64,000 nt of DNA, taken from assembly GCF_030852425.1 (NCBI RefSeq), contig NZ_NSDM01000003.1, positions 1-64,000 of the forward strand, in the 5' to 3' direction. Positions 27,489 to 35,394 of this stretch are shown here, piece by piece (position 1 is the first letter of the stretch; each line of letters opens with the position of its first letter). The position numbers and the translations under genes are program-made. A model generated the notes under the pieces. It was not told the origin of the DNA, searched no databases, and worked only from the letters and a program-made list of their open reading frames with translations. Source of the DNA: Saccharothrix longispora (GTDB taxonomy: Bacteria > Actinomycetota > Actinomycetes > Mycobacteriales > Pseudonocardiaceae).

Positions 27489-28508
27489 TCAGCCGCGGTA
27501 GTGGTCGGCCAGTGCGGTGAAGGCGGCCTTGGGTTCCCAGGGCACGTCGGGGTAGGTATCGCCGTTGCGACCTTCGAGCACCTTGACGACGCCGAGGCTG
27601 GCGAGGTCGAGGTCACGGCGTGGGTCGTCGGGGCGGTGCGGGTGGCTGTAGAGCGCGAAGAGGTACGCGAAGGCGCTGTCCACGCCTTCGGCGTCGAAGA
27701 TGTCGAGCAATTCGCGCAGGTAGCGGGCCTGACCGGCCTCGTCGCGGACGTAGTCGCCCCTCACCCGGACCGGGCGACCGGCCTCGTCGTGCTCGACGAT
27801 CTCCATGCTGCGCGGCGCCACGTCGCCCGAGCCGCGCCAGGTCGCGGTGCCGAAACCGGTGATCGCGACCGGTTTCCCCTGTGCCACGAGGGTTCGCACG
27901 GCTTCCCGGTACCGGTCGGCGACCTCGGCGGAGCGGATGAGTTCGACCGAGACGATGTCGAAGCGCGTCCAGTCGACCCGCTCGAACGGGATGCAGGCGT
28001 AGGTGATCCTGCCCCGGAAGCGCTCGCGGACCGCGGCGACGGCCTCGCGGAGGAAGTCGTCGAGGCGGGCGCTCGCCTCGACGATCCGCTCGGCCAGACC
28101 CTCGGGGCGGCTCAGGAGCAGGTCGACCCGCTGCGCCAGGTCGTCGCCGGGGAGGAAGCCCCGGTTCATGATGCTCAGCTCGACGCCGGTGACGAACACG
28201 ACGTCGGCTCCCGCCTCCCGGAGCCCTTCCGCCCGCCGCGCGCAGTCGGCGAACAACGACAGGGCCTGCGTGGTCGTCAGGTCGATCGGGTAGGGCGAGA
28301 ACCAGACCTCCAGCCCGAGTTCGGCGGCGTGGCGCGCCGCCAGTTCCAGCCGCTCCGGATCGCCGCCCACGACGTGCACGGCGTTGCAGTGCAGGTCGTC
28401 CCGGATGATGGCCAGCTCCCGCCGAACCAAGCGGGGTTCGAAGCTTTCGCGGGAGATCCGGCCGTCGACCACGAAGCCGGTGTCGTACGCGATGCCCTTG
28501 GCACGCAT
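27489..28508 (-). CDS. TIM-barrel-like protein, often labelled abortive infection protein
   Basis: A 339-residue cytosolic protein that begins MRAKGIAYDTGFVVDG. It alternates strands and helices like a glycoside-hydrolase TIM barrel: LHCNAVHVVGGDPERLELAA, LGLEVWFSPYPIDLTT, ADVVFVTGVELSIMNRGFLP, RITYACIPFERVDW, KPVAITGFGTATW, and SAFAYLFALYSHPH. Close relatives in databases often carry the label abortive infection protein, but I see no phage-defence domain and treat that name as unproven. AGGAAGGG precedes the ATG. It is divergent from a TetR gene across a perfect palindrome, and so is probably the regulated target. Confidence 0.65.
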   Translation of the reverse strand: MRAKGIAYDTGFVVDGRISRESFEPRLVRRELAIIRDDLHCNAVHVVGGDPERLELAARHAAELGLEVWFSPYPIDLTTTQALSLFADCARRAEGLREAGADVVFVTGVELSIMNRGFLPGDDLAQRVDLLLSRPEGLAERIVEASARLDDFLREAVAAVRERFRGRITYACIPFERVDWTRFDIVSVELIRSAEVADRYREAVRTLVAQGKPVAITGFGTATWRGSGDVAPRSMEIVEHDEAGRPVRVRGDYVRDEAGQARYLRELLDIFDAEGVDSAFAYLFALYSHPHRPDDPRRDLDLASLGVVKVLEGRNGDTYPDVPWEPKAAFTALADHYRG

Positions 28509-28560
28509 GGGTCCGCCCTTCCTGTCGGGATGCGAGGGCGCCGAGGCTAGACCGAAAAAG

Positions 28561-28588
28561 TGCGTGCACGCAAGTTTGCGTGCACGCA
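28561..28588. promoter_or_regulatory. Palindromic operator between TetR gene and its divergent neighbour
   Basis: TGCGTGCACGCAA, a 2-bp spacer and TTGCGTGCACGCA form a perfect 13-bp inverted repeat; the 12-mer TGCGTGCACGCA is itself palindromic. It lies 52 bp from the left start codon and 22 bp from the right one, a normal place for a TetR-family operator. Confidence 0.72.
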
Positions 28589-28610
28589 CATCGGTTGGCA
28601 TGCTGGGGCG

Positions 28611-29261
28611 GTGAGGACAGGGCGGACGGGGTTGCGCGAGCAGAAGAAGCAGGCCACCAGGAAGGCGTTGCGCGAGGCGGCCCTGCGGCTGGCTCTGACG
28701 CGCGGGCCGGAGAACGTGCGCGTCGACGACATCGCCGAAGCGGCCGGCGTCTCGCCGAGGACCTACAACAACTACTTCTCCAGCCGCGAACAGGCGATCG
28801 TCGCCGCCGTCACCGCCGAGCGGGAAGCACGGGTCGCCGCGGCGGTGACCGCACGCCCCGCCGACGTCGGGCTCGCCCGCGCCGTGGTCGACGCGATCGT
28901 GGAGCAGTACACCGACCCGGGAGAGCGGCACCGCGAAGCGCTGCTGCTGATCACCGCCCGTCCCGCGCTGCGCGACGTGTTCGTCGACACCGCCGGCGCG
29001 ATCGAGGACCCCCTCGCCGACGCGATCACCCGACGCCTCGGCGACACCGACCCCCACACCCCTCGCGTGCTCGCGGCGAGCGTGGCCGCCGCGGTCCGCG
29101 TCGCGCTCCACCACTGGGTGCGAGCGGGGACCACCCCCGTGGCCGGCGGGCTCGTCGTGCCGTCCGGCTCGCTGCCCGACCTGCTCCGCGCCACGCTCGC
29201 ACCGCTCGCGCCCGCGCTCGACGCGGCCGGGGCACGAGCACGACGACACCCGCCCCGGTAA
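28611..29261 (+). CDS. TetR-family transcriptional regulator
   Basis: A 216-residue regulator from GTG 28611. The N-terminal helix-turn-helix is typical: KKQATRKALREAALRLALTR, then VRVDDIAEAAGVSPRTYNNYFSSREQ. The C-terminal ligand-binding half (AREARVAAAVTARPADVGLA onward) matches the MftR-like C-terminal fold seen in many actinobacterial TetRs. The ligand is unknown. By position it should repress itself and the divergent gene at 27489-28508 through the palindrome at 28561-28588. Confidence 0.88.
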   Translation: MRTGRTGLREQKKQATRKALREAALRLALTRGPENVRVDDIAEAAGVSPRTYNNYFSSREQAIVAAVTAEREARVAAAVTARPADVGLARAVVDAIVEQYTDPGERHREALLLITARPALRDVFVDTAGAIEDPLADAITRRLGDTDPHTPRVLAASVAAAVRVALHHWVRAGTTPVAGGLVVPSGSLPDLLRATLAPLAPALDAAGARARRHPPR

Positions 29262-29287
29262 CCGCGACCCCGCGGACGCCCGAGCAC

Positions 29288-29320
29288 GACACGGCCCCAC
29301 CCACCGGGCGGGGCCGTGTC
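29288..29320. terminator. Bidirectional hairpin between TetR gene and rpmF
   Basis: GACACGGCCCC pairs with GGGGCCGTGTC across an 11-nt loop. It lies between two convergent genes. Confidence 0.7.
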
Positions 29321-29363
29321 ACGTCGGACCGGAGCGATCGGTCCCGCACCCCTCCGGGGTGGG

Positions 29364-29525
29364 TCAGAGCAGACCCCTGCGGTAGGCGGCGACGAGCCGT
29401 CGGGGCACGGTCAGCTTGCGGCCGTCCAGGGTGGTGACCGGGACCAGGTCGGGCACGTCGGCCTTCCACTGCGCACGGCGGTGGCGGGTGTTGCTGCGGG
29501 AGGTCCTGCGCTTGGGGACGGCCAT
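29364..29525 (-). CDS. rpmF: Ribosomal protein bL32
   Basis: A 53-residue protein starting [20 protein letters not shown] and ending [12 protein letters not shown]. Cysteines of the zinc ribbon found in C+ bL32 are absent, so this is a zinc-free (C-) form. It is the last gene of a three-gene minus-strand operon behind the Zur-type site at 30886-30902. Under zinc limitation C- paralogues replace zinc-containing ribosomal proteins; this is established for several bacteria and inferred here. Confidence 0.9.
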   Translation of the reverse strand: MAVPKRRTSRSNTRHRRAQWKADVPDLVPVTTLDGRKLTVPRRLVAAYRRGLL

Positions 29526-29526
29526 G

Positions 29527-29778
29527 TCAGCGGTTCCTCGTCCCGTAGCGGCGGTTGAACTTCTCGACCCGGCCGGCGGTGTCCATCACCCGCTGGTTGC
29601 CGGTCCAGAAGGGGTGGGAGTCCGAGGTGACGTCCACGGTGATGAGCGGGTAGGTGTTGCCGTCCTCCCACTCGACGGTGCGGTCCGACGTGGCCGTGGA
29701 CCGGGTCAGGAACGCCTTGCCCGTGGACTGGTCCCGGAAGACCACCGGGTGGTAGTCGGGGTGGATGCCCTGCTTCAC
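29527..29778 (-). CDS. rpmE2: Ribosomal protein bL31, type B
   Basis: An 83-residue type-B bL31: [20 protein letters not shown], then [20 protein letters not shown] and [11 protein letters not shown]. The CxxC pairs of the zinc-binding type A form are missing. The GTG start overlaps the stop of the upstream MRF-like gene (GTGA). A one-base gap separates it from rpmF, so the three genes form one operon. Confidence 0.9.
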   Translation of the reverse strand: MKQGIHPDYHPVVFRDQSTGKAFLTRSTATSDRTVEWEDGNTYPLITVDVTSDSHPFWTGNQRVMDTAGRVEKFNRRYGTRNR

Positions 29779-30869
29779 GCTTCCTCCATCTCGTCGTGCC
29801 ACTCGGCGAACGGGTCGGCGAACTCCAACTCGTCGGCGAGCGCCAGTTCTTCGTCGGTCACCAGCGCCTCGCGCAGTGCCGCCGTGATCTCCTCCGGTGA
29901 CGCCGAGGCCGTGATGACGACCAGTTCCTGCGACCGGTCGCCGTGAACCGGGTCCCACGTCGCCGAGGCGGCGGCCCGGCGCTCGACCGGGAACCCCGAC
30001 CAGTCGTCCACGGCGGCGAGCCACGGCCCGAGGTTGCCCACGCTCAGGCCGCCGCCCGCCGATTCCAGCCACAGGGCGGTGTCCGGTTGGCTGGCGACCC
30101 ACACCCGGCCACGCGTGCGCACGACGCCGTCGAACAGGACGTCGAGCGCCTCGTGCAGGCGCATCGGGTGGAACGGGCGCCGTTCGACGAAGTGGACGAC
30201 CGCCACGCCGTGCGCCGGTTCCAGCGGCGGCTGCCCGTGCAGCAGCGCCCCGAAGCCGTCGTCGAAGCGTCCCCTGCGCGCGTCGTCGGGCACGGCGGCC
30301 AGCAGTTCCGCCGCGTCGAGCGCGTGCCGGTCGCGGCGCGGCGCGCGGGGGTTGAGCCGGTCGAGCACGGCGTCGAGGACCGGGTCGGTCCCGACGCCGG
30401 TCAGCACCAGGGCGTCGGCGAACTCGGCCTGCCCCACGACGACCTGCGCCACCGTCCGGTCGTCGGCCTCGGCGGCGGCCAGGCCGCGGTCCGCCAGCGC
30501 GTCCTCACCCGTGGCGTCGGCCAGCCAGGCTGCGCGGTCCACCACGGTGACCACGGCCTCCACCCGCACGTCGACCTCGCGCAGGGCGAAGCAGACGGCT
30601 TCCGGCTCCAGCGCGGGGTCCAGGTGGACCACCACCCGGCCGCCGAGCCGCTCCAGCAGGGGCAGCAGGTCCAGCCGCAGGGTGCAGGAGACGCAGCCGT
30701 GCGCGAGTTCCAGCACGGTCAGCTCGCCGTCCACCCACCGGCGCACCACGCCACCGGCGAGGTCGCGCAGGTCGTGGCGCACGAGAACCGATCCGGGGCA
30801 GGCGCGCCAGAGCTCCTCCGCCACGTCGTGGTCCGCCAGGCCGGCCACCAGTACGACTTCTGTCCGCAT
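29775..30869 (-). CDS. mrf: CobW-family protein, MRF-like ribosome hibernation factor
   Basis: A 364-residue CobW/COG0523-family protein. It keeps the metal-binding-type motif [20 protein letters not shown] and the C-terminal CobW domain ([40 protein letters not shown]). The N-terminal P-loop is not recognisable: [17 protein letters not shown] stands where GxxGxGKT would be, as I recall for the mycobacterial MRF protein. In mycobacteria MRF helps load a hibernation factor on C- ribosomes in zinc starvation. The identity rests on this resemblance and on co-location with C- ribosomal genes. It is the first gene of the minus-strand operon. Confidence 0.75.
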   Translation of the reverse strand: MRTEVVLVAGLADHDVAEELWRACPGSVLVRHDLRDLAGGVVRRWVDGELTVLELAHGCVSCTLRLDLLPLLERLGGRVVVHLDPALEPEAVCFALREVDVRVEAVVTVVDRAAWLADATGEDALADRGLAAAEADDRTVAQVVVGQAEFADALVLTGVGTDPVLDAVLDRLNPRAPRRDRHALDAAELLAAVPDDARRGRFDDGFGALLHGQPPLEPAHGVAVVHFVERRPFHPMRLHEALDVLFDGVVRTRGRVWVASQPDTALWLESAGGGLSVGNLGPWLAAVDDWSGFPVERRAAASATWDPVHGDRSQELVVITASASPEEITAALREALVTDEELALADELEFADPFAEWHDEMEEA

Positions 30870-30885
30870 GTGGGCTAGCCTAACG

Positions 30886-30902
30886 GAAACGATTGTCGTT
30901 TC
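30886..30902. promoter_or_regulatory. Zur-type operator between the two C- ribosomal protein operons
   Basis: GAAACGA, a 3-bp centre and TCGTTTC form a perfect inverted repeat in the 48-bp gap between the divergent operons. The A/T-rich palindrome centred on ATTGTC resembles the actinobacterial Zur box, and the regulated genes are classic Zur targets. Zur bound with zinc would repress both sides. Confidence 0.8.
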
Positions 30903-30917
30903 GAAATGGAGGCTGGT

Positions 30918-31157
30918 GTGTCCTCACGGCACTGCCAGGTCACCGGGCGCAAACCCGGCTTCGGCAAGCAGGTCTCGCACAGCAACCGGCGCACGTCCCG
31001 CCGCTGGCTGCCCAACACGCAGCGCCGGAGGTACTGGCTGCCCTCGGAGAACCGGTTCGTCGTGCTCACGGTGTCCACCAAGGGCATCAAGACCGTGGAC
31101 CGGCGCGGCGTCGAGTCCGTGGTCGCCGAGCTGCGCCGCCAGGGGGTGAAGGTCTGA
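30918..31157 (+). CDS. rpmB: Ribosomal protein bL28
   Basis: A 79-residue bL28: [20 protein letters not shown], then [20 protein letters not shown] and the C-terminal [11 protein letters not shown]. The GTG at 30918 is chosen because GGAGG lies just upstream; an ATG at 30906 would bury that site. It is first in a four-gene operon downstream of the Zur-type site, so it is the C- paralogue of bL28. Confidence 0.92.
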   Translation: MSSRHCQVTGRKPGFGKQVSHSNRRTSRRWLPNTQRRRYWLPSENRFVVLTVSTKGIKTVDRRGVESVVAELRRQGVKV

Positions 31158-31324
31158 TGGCCAAGTCCACCGACGTCCGACCCATCATCAAGATGCGGTC
31201 CACCGCGGGCACCGGGTACACCTACGTCACCCGCAAGAACCGCCGCAACGACCCCGACCGGCTCGTGCTGCGGAAGTTCGACCCCGTCGTGCGCCGCCAC
31301 GTCGACTTCAAGGAGGAGCGCTGA
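31157..31324 (+). CDS. rpmG: Ribosomal protein bL33, zinc-free form
   Basis: A 55-residue bL33: [40 protein letters not shown], then [14 protein letters not shown]. No cysteine is present, so it is the C- type. Its ATG overlaps the stop of bL28 (TGATG), and its stop overlaps the next ATG. Confidence 0.93.
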   Translation: MAKSTDVRPIIKMRSTAGTGYTYVTRKNRRNDPDRLVLRKFDPVVRRHVDFKEER

Positions 31325-31620
31325 TGGCCAAGAAGTCCAAGATCGCCAAGGACCGGCAGCGGCGCGAGGTCGTCGCCCGCCACGCCGAGCGGCGGCGCGA
31401 GCTGAAGGAGCTCATCCGGCTCGACCCGGACCGCCGCGACGAGGCGCTGGCCGCGCTCCAGCGGCTGCCGCGCGACGCCAGTCCCACGAGGCTGCGCAAC
31501 CGCGACGCCGTGGACGGCCGCCCCCGGGCCTTCAACCGCGCGTTCGGCCTGTCCCGCATCCGACTCCGCGAAATGGCGCACCGCGGCGAGCTGCCCGGCG
31601 TCAGCAAGTCCAGCTGGTAG
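31324..31620 (+). CDS. rpsN: Ribosomal protein uS14, zinc-free form
   Basis: A 98-residue uS14 of the long, cysteine-free type: [40 protein letters not shown], then [20 protein letters not shown] and GVSKSSW. The short zinc-binding form has a CxxC-CxxC motif that is absent here. Overlapping ATGA with bL33 implies coupled translation. Confidence 0.93.
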   Translation: MAKKSKIAKDRQRREVVARHAERRRELKELIRLDPDRRDEALAALQRLPRDASPTRLRNRDAVDGRPRAFNRAFGLSRIRLREMAHRGELPGVSKSSW

Positions 31621-31629
31621 GAGGAGACC

Positions 31630-31863
31630 GTGCCCCGCCCCGAACGCCCCGCCAAGCGCCGCGCCAACCTGCTGCACAAGGAGGGCATCGCCGACGTGGA
31701 CTGGAAGGACACCGCGCTGCTGCGGAAGTTCATCTCCGACCGCGGCAAGATCCGCTCCCGCCGCGTCACCGGCCTGACCCCGCAGCAACAGCGCCAGGTC
31801 GCCACCGCCATCAAGAACGCCCGCGAGATGGCCCTGCTCCCCTACCCCAGCCAAGGGCGTTGA
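31630..31863 (+). CDS. rpsR2: Ribosomal protein bS18, alternative form
   Basis: A 77-residue bS18 from GTG 31630, preceded by aggaggag: [40 protein letters not shown], then [20 protein letters not shown]. It lacks the cysteine near the N-terminus of zinc-linked bS18. It closes the zinc-starvation operon and is followed at once by a terminator hairpin. Confidence 0.92.
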   Translation: MPRPERPAKRRANLLHKEGIADVDWKDTALLRKFISDRGKIRSRRVTGLTPQQQRQVATAIKNAREMALLPYPSQGR

Positions 31864-31868
31864 CCGAC

Positions 31869-31903
31869 CGGGTGTGCTCCGCGGGCCGAGCGGAGCACAC
31901 CCG
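31869..31903 (+). terminator. Terminator of the C- ribosomal operon
   Basis: CGGGTGTGCTCCGC, a 7-nt loop and the exact complement GCGGAGCACACCCG give a 14-bp stem, six bases after the rpsR2 stop. Confidence 0.8.
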
Positions 31904-31957
31904 CCCCTCCCGGAAAGGCCACGTGGGCGGTCCACGCGACCGCACGGGAATACGGAG

Positions 31958-31971
31958 TGTTATCGCTAACT
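31958..31971. promoter_or_regulatory. LacI-type operator, upstream copy
   Basis: TGTTATCGCTAACT is, read on the other strand, AGTTAGCGATAACA, nearly identical to the site at 32237-32250. It lies about 330 bp before the sugar dehydrogenase start, at a spacing that would allow looping. Confidence 0.55.
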
Positions 31972-32030
31972 GGGCGGTGGTACCCGCCCAGCGGTCTTGT
32001 CGGTGGCGGAAAACGTGCGCTACCGTCCCC

Positions 32031-32044
32031 TGGGAGCGCTCCCA
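32031..32044. promoter_or_regulatory. CebR-type box (cellulose/cellobiose repressor)
   Basis: TGGGAGCGCTCCCA is a perfect palindrome identical to the known binding sequence of the CebR/CelR repressors that control cellulose-use genes in Streptomyces and Thermobifida. It lies 242 bp before the ATG at 32286. Confidence 0.78.
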
Positions 32045-32236
32045 GTCGCGCCGACCCGGCATCCGGCACCGAGCACCACCATCCTGTCCGCAAGGAGGCG
32101 GAGCATGGTTTCGCCGGCACGGACAGAGCCCGCGTCGCACCCGTTCCGCCCTGGGCGGCCACCTCCACGGATGACCACCGGTCTGCGCGACCCGGCGCAC
32201 CTCCGCCGCCGCCGACGACACAGGAAACGAATTGTT

Positions 32237-32250
32237 TGTTAGCGATAACA
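32237..32250. promoter_or_regulatory. LacI-type operator, start-proximal copy
   Basis: TGTTAGCGATAACA is a palindrome with two central mismatches, of the TGTTAGCG-NTAACA kind bound by LacI/GalR proteins. It lies 36 bp before the ATG, close to where a promoter would be. The remaining 31904-32285 sequence has no convincing gene. Confidence 0.6.
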
Positions 32251-32285
32251 AGTCAATTCGCCCTGCATTGCGTGAGAGGACAACC

Positions 32286-34400
32286 ATGCGAAAACCCTCC
32301 GCGACCAGGAGGAGCACCGTGGCCCGCCGGCGACTCGGAGCGGTGTTCGCCGTGGCGCTGTCGGGTCTCGGTGTCGTGGTCCCGGCACCCGTCGCGTCGG
32401 CCGCCACCGTGGACACCAACGCCTCCTACGTGCTGGTCAACCGCAACAGCGGCAAGGTGCTGGACGTGTACGGGCGCGCCACGAACGACGGCGCGCGGAT
32501 CTCGCAGTACACCCGCAACGACGGGGCGTGGCAGCAGTGGCAGTTCGTCGACTCGGGCGGCGGCTACTACCGGCTGAGGTCGCGCCACAGCGGCAAGGTG
32601 CTGGACTTCCCCTCCACCGCCGACCGCACCGGCCTGGTGCAGAACACCGACGCCAACCGCACGAGCCAGCAGTTCCGCCTCGCCGACTCCGACGGCGGCC
32701 ACGTGCGCCTGCTCAACCGCGCCGGCGGCAAGGCGGTCGACGTGCTCGACTCCTCCACCGCCGACGGGGCGCGGATCGTCCAGTGGCCCGACACCGGCGG
32801 CACCAACCAGCAGTGGCGACTGGTCCGGCTCGGCGCCGACACCACGCCGCCGACCGCGCCCGCCGCCCCCCGGACCTCGAACCTCACCTGCTCCTCGGTG
32901 ACGCTGTCGTGGTCCGCCTCGACCGACGACGTCGGCGTGGCGTTCTACGACGTCTACCACGACGGGCAGCTCATGACCTCGGTGCCGGGCACGGCGCGGT
33001 CGGTCGACCTGACCGTCGTGCCGGGGGCCACCTGGGGGCTGTACGTCAACGCGCGCGACGCGGCCGGCAACGTCTCCCAGGCCGGCCCCACGGTCACCAT
33101 CACCGTGCCGCAGTGCCAGGCCGACACCGTGCCGCCGACCACCCCCACCGGCGTGACGGCGACCGCGTCGGGCACCACGGTCGCGGTGCGCTGGTCGCCG
33201 GCCACCGACAACGTCGGCGTCACGGGCTACGAAATCCTGCGCGACGGCACCCAGGTCGGCTCCACCACCGGCGCGGCGACCACCTCGTTCACCGACAGCG
33301 GCCTGGCCGCGAACACCCGCTACGAGTACCGGGTGCGGGCGCGCGACGCGCAGGCCAACCGCTCCACCCCGAGCGCCCCCGTCACGGTCACCACGGGCGC
33401 CGCCTGCGCCACGGCGCTGTGCTCGATCACCAGGGTCGCCACCGACACCGACCTGCCCTGGGGCCTGGCCACCCTGCCCGACGGGCAGGTGCTCTACGGC
33501 CGCCGCGACGCCTTCGACATCGTCCGCCTCGACCCCGCGACCGGGGCGAAGACCAGCCTCGGACGCGTGCCGGGCGTGGCGGGGACCGACGGCGAGGGCG
33601 GTGTCCTGGGCATCGCCGTGGCGGCCGACTTCACGGCCGACCCGTGGGTGTACGTCATGCACACCAGCCCGACCGACAACCGGGTGGTGCGCATCCGCTA
33701 CACCGGCGGCGTGCTCACGGGCACCCCGCAGGTGCTGCTCACCGGCATCCCGCGCAACAAGTACCACAACGGCGGCCGGCTGCGGTTCGGTCCGGACGGC
33801 AAGCTCTACGTCGCCACCGGCGACGGTCAGAACGGCACCTGGGCCCAGGACCTCGACAACCTCGCCGGCAAGGTCCTGCGCGTCAACCGCGACGGCACGG
33901 TCCCCGGCGACAACCCGTTCGGCACCCCGGTGTGGAGCTACGGCCACCGCAACCCCCAGGGCCTCGCCTTCGACTCGCGGGGCAGGCTGTGGGAGCAGGA
34001 GTTCGGCAACTCCGTCATGGACGAGACCAACCTGATCGTCCGGGGCGGCAACTACGGCTGGCCCGCCTGCGAGGGCACCACCGGGCGCTGCGACGAACCC
34101 GGCTTCATCGCACCCGAGCGCACCTACCCCGTCGCCGAGGCCTCGTGCAGCGGCATCGCCGTGGTCCGCGACGCCCTCTACCTCGCCTGCCTGCGCGGGG
34201 CACGGCTGTACCGGGCGGAGATCACCGACGACGGCCTGGGCGACGTCCAGCAGTACCTCAACGGCACCTACGGGCGGCTGCGCACCGCGGAACCGTCCGC
34301 CGACGGCGGCTTGTGGCTGACCACCAGCACCCGCGGCGACAAGGACAGCGTCGCGAACAACAGCAACGAGAGCATCCTCAAGGTCGAGCTCGGGCGGTGA
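32286..34400 (+). CDS. Secreted lectin-FN3-PQQ-dependent sugar dehydrogenase
   Basis: A 704-residue exported enzyme. Residues 1-40 are a signal peptide (RRRLGAVFAVALSGLGVVVP, cut near ASA-A). Residues 42-178 are a ricin-B-like lectin domain with three Q-x-W-type repeats (QQWQF, QQFRL, QQWRL). Two fibronectin type III domains follow (about 185-280 and 281-370). From about 380 is a glucose/sorbosone dehydrogenase beta-propeller: DLPWGLATLPDGQVLYGRRD, PRNKYHNGGRLRFGPDGKLY, GHRNPQGLAFDSRGRLW and EQEFGNSVMDETNLI. Such PQQ enzymes oxidise sugars and can feed electrons to LPMOs. The CebR-type box upstream suggests a role on cello-oligosaccharides or plant polymers. The electron acceptor and substrate are inferred. 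Confidence 0.85.
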   Translation: MRKPSATRRSTVARRRLGAVFAVALSGLGVVVPAPVASAATVDTNASYVLVNRNSGKVLDVYGRATNDGARISQYTRNDGAWQQWQFVDSGGGYYRLRSRHSGKVLDFPSTADRTGLVQNTDANRTSQQFRLADSDGGHVRLLNRAGGKAVDVLDSSTADGARIVQWPDTGGTNQQWRLVRLGADTTPPTAPAAPRTSNLTCSSVTLSWSASTDDVGVAFYDVYHDGQLMTSVPGTARSVDLTVVPGATWGLYVNARDAAGNVSQAGPTVTITVPQCQADTVPPTTPTGVTATASGTTVAVRWSPATDNVGVTGYEILRDGTQVGSTTGAATTSFTDSGLAANTRYEYRVRARDAQANRSTPSAPVTVTTGAACATALCSITRVATDTDLPWGLATLPDGQVLYGRRDAFDIVRLDPATGAKTSLGRVPGVAGTDGEGGVLGIAVAADFTADPWVYVMHTSPTDNRVVRIRYTGGVLTGTPQVLLTGIPRNKYHNGGRLRFGPDGKLYVATGDGQNGTWAQDLDNLAGKVLRVNRDGTVPGDNPFGTPVWSYGHRNPQGLAFDSRGRLWEQEFGNSVMDETNLIVRGGNYGWPACEGTTGRCDEPGFIAPERTYPVAEASCSGIAVVRDALYLACLRGARLYRAEITDDGLGDVQQYLNGTYGRLRTAEPSADGGLWLTTSTRGDKDSVANNSNESILKVELGR

Positions 34401-34405
34401 GCCGG

Positions 34406-34436
34406 CCGCGGGGCGGGTGTTCCGCCCGCCCCGCGG
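34406..34436 (+). terminator. Terminator after the dehydrogenase
   Basis: CCGCGGGGCGGG, a 7-nt loop and CCCGCCCCGCGG form a perfect 12-bp stem just after the stop at 34400. The convergent VanZ gene may share it. Confidence 0.78.
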
Positions 34437-34445
34437 TCCTCCCGA

Positions 34446-35123
34446 TCACGGCGGGGCGTCGTCGCGGACCCGGGTGCGCCACCAGTGGCGCGACGCCAGC
34501 GCGGCCAAGACGGCGCCGGCGGCGTTGACCAGCACGTCGTCCACCGAGGACACCCGGTCGAGCCGCAGCGCGTACTGCGCGGTCTCGACCAGGACCGAGC
34601 ACCCCGCCCCGAGTGCCAGGACCCGCGGCGCGGAGGCGAGCGCCGCGAACCGGATCGGGGCGAAGAACCCCAGCGCCGCGAAGACCAGCAGGTTGCCGCC
34701 GATCCCGAGCGGTCCCATCGTGAGCAGGTCCCGCAGCGGGACCAGGCTCACCCGGCCGGGGACGGCGCCGGCCCCCGGCCCCGGCATCATGGTCATCCAC
34801 ACGAACGGCACCGTCCCGTGGACCATGCCCACCTCGGCCAGCGACAGCCGCCACGCCGACGCGACGCCCGCGGCGCGGCGGCGGCGCGCCAGGGCCCACG
34901 CCACCAGCGCGGCCGGCGGCAGCGAGACCAGCGTCATGAGCACCACGCCGTTCTCCGTGTCGAAGCAGCCGTGCCACCGCCCGGCGAAGCACCTCGGAGC
35001 GGACATCAGGAGCGGCCGCCGCACGGCGAACGCCGCCCCCGCCAGGCCGAGGACCGCCAGGCCGACGAGCACGACCCGGCGCGTGTGGCGGGACGCTGCC
35101 GAGGGGGAAGGACTCCGGTTCAC
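34446..35123 (-). CDS. VanZ-family membrane protein
   Basis: A 225-residue integral membrane protein with four or five hydrophobic segments (VVLVGLAVLGLAGAAFAV, GVVLMTLVSLPPAALVAW, GIGGNLLVFAALGFFAPIRF). The VanZ core is visible as VSLVPLRDLLTMGPLGIGGN, GCSVLVETAQYALRLDRVSS and VDDVLVNAAGAVLAALAS. VanZ proteins are linked to low-level teicoplanin resistance, but in actinomycetes most have no known role. No van genes lie nearby. Confidence 0.78.
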   Translation of the reverse strand: MNRSPSPSAASRHTRRVVLVGLAVLGLAGAAFAVRRPLLMSAPRCFAGRWHGCFDTENGVVLMTLVSLPPAALVAWALARRRRAAGVASAWRLSLAEVGMVHGTVPFVWMTMMPGPGAGAVPGRVSLVPLRDLLTMGPLGIGGNLLVFAALGFFAPIRFAALASAPRVLALGAGCSVLVETAQYALRLDRVSSVDDVLVNAAGAVLAALASRHWWRTRVRDDAPP

Positions 35124-35279
35124 GCCCCCATTGAGGACCGGGCGCGGTTGCGGGGGCGTATGCGGTCGCGGATACGCCCGCGATACGCGGAATCCCCGGT
35201 CGCCGGGCGGCCGGCCCCGCGTCCGTCGAACGGGGTCCAGATCACACCGGGCGGATCTTCCGGGGCCATCGGCCGCCAG

Positions 35280-35298
35280 TTAGGTTAGGCCAGGCTAA
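35280..35298 (+). promoter_or_regulatory. Iron box (DmdR1/IdeR-type)
   Basis: TTAGGTTAGGCCAGGCTAA matches the actinobacterial iron-box palindrome at most positions, with three or four changes in the right arm. It lies 97 bp before the siderophore-binding protein start, and so should repress the operon when iron is plentiful. Confidence 0.75.
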
Positions 35299-35394
35299 AC
35301 ACACTTCGGGGTTCCGAACCGGGTCCCGCGCCCCCGAGGCGCTCCGTGTGCGGCACCGGCACCGGTGCCTTGCCTCGATGAAAGGGGTTGTCCC

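Noticed and set aside
27489-28508. Calling this gene a phage-defence abortive infection protein
   Set aside because: The label is inherited in databases. The sequence shows a TIM-barrel-like enzyme fold and no Abi domain.
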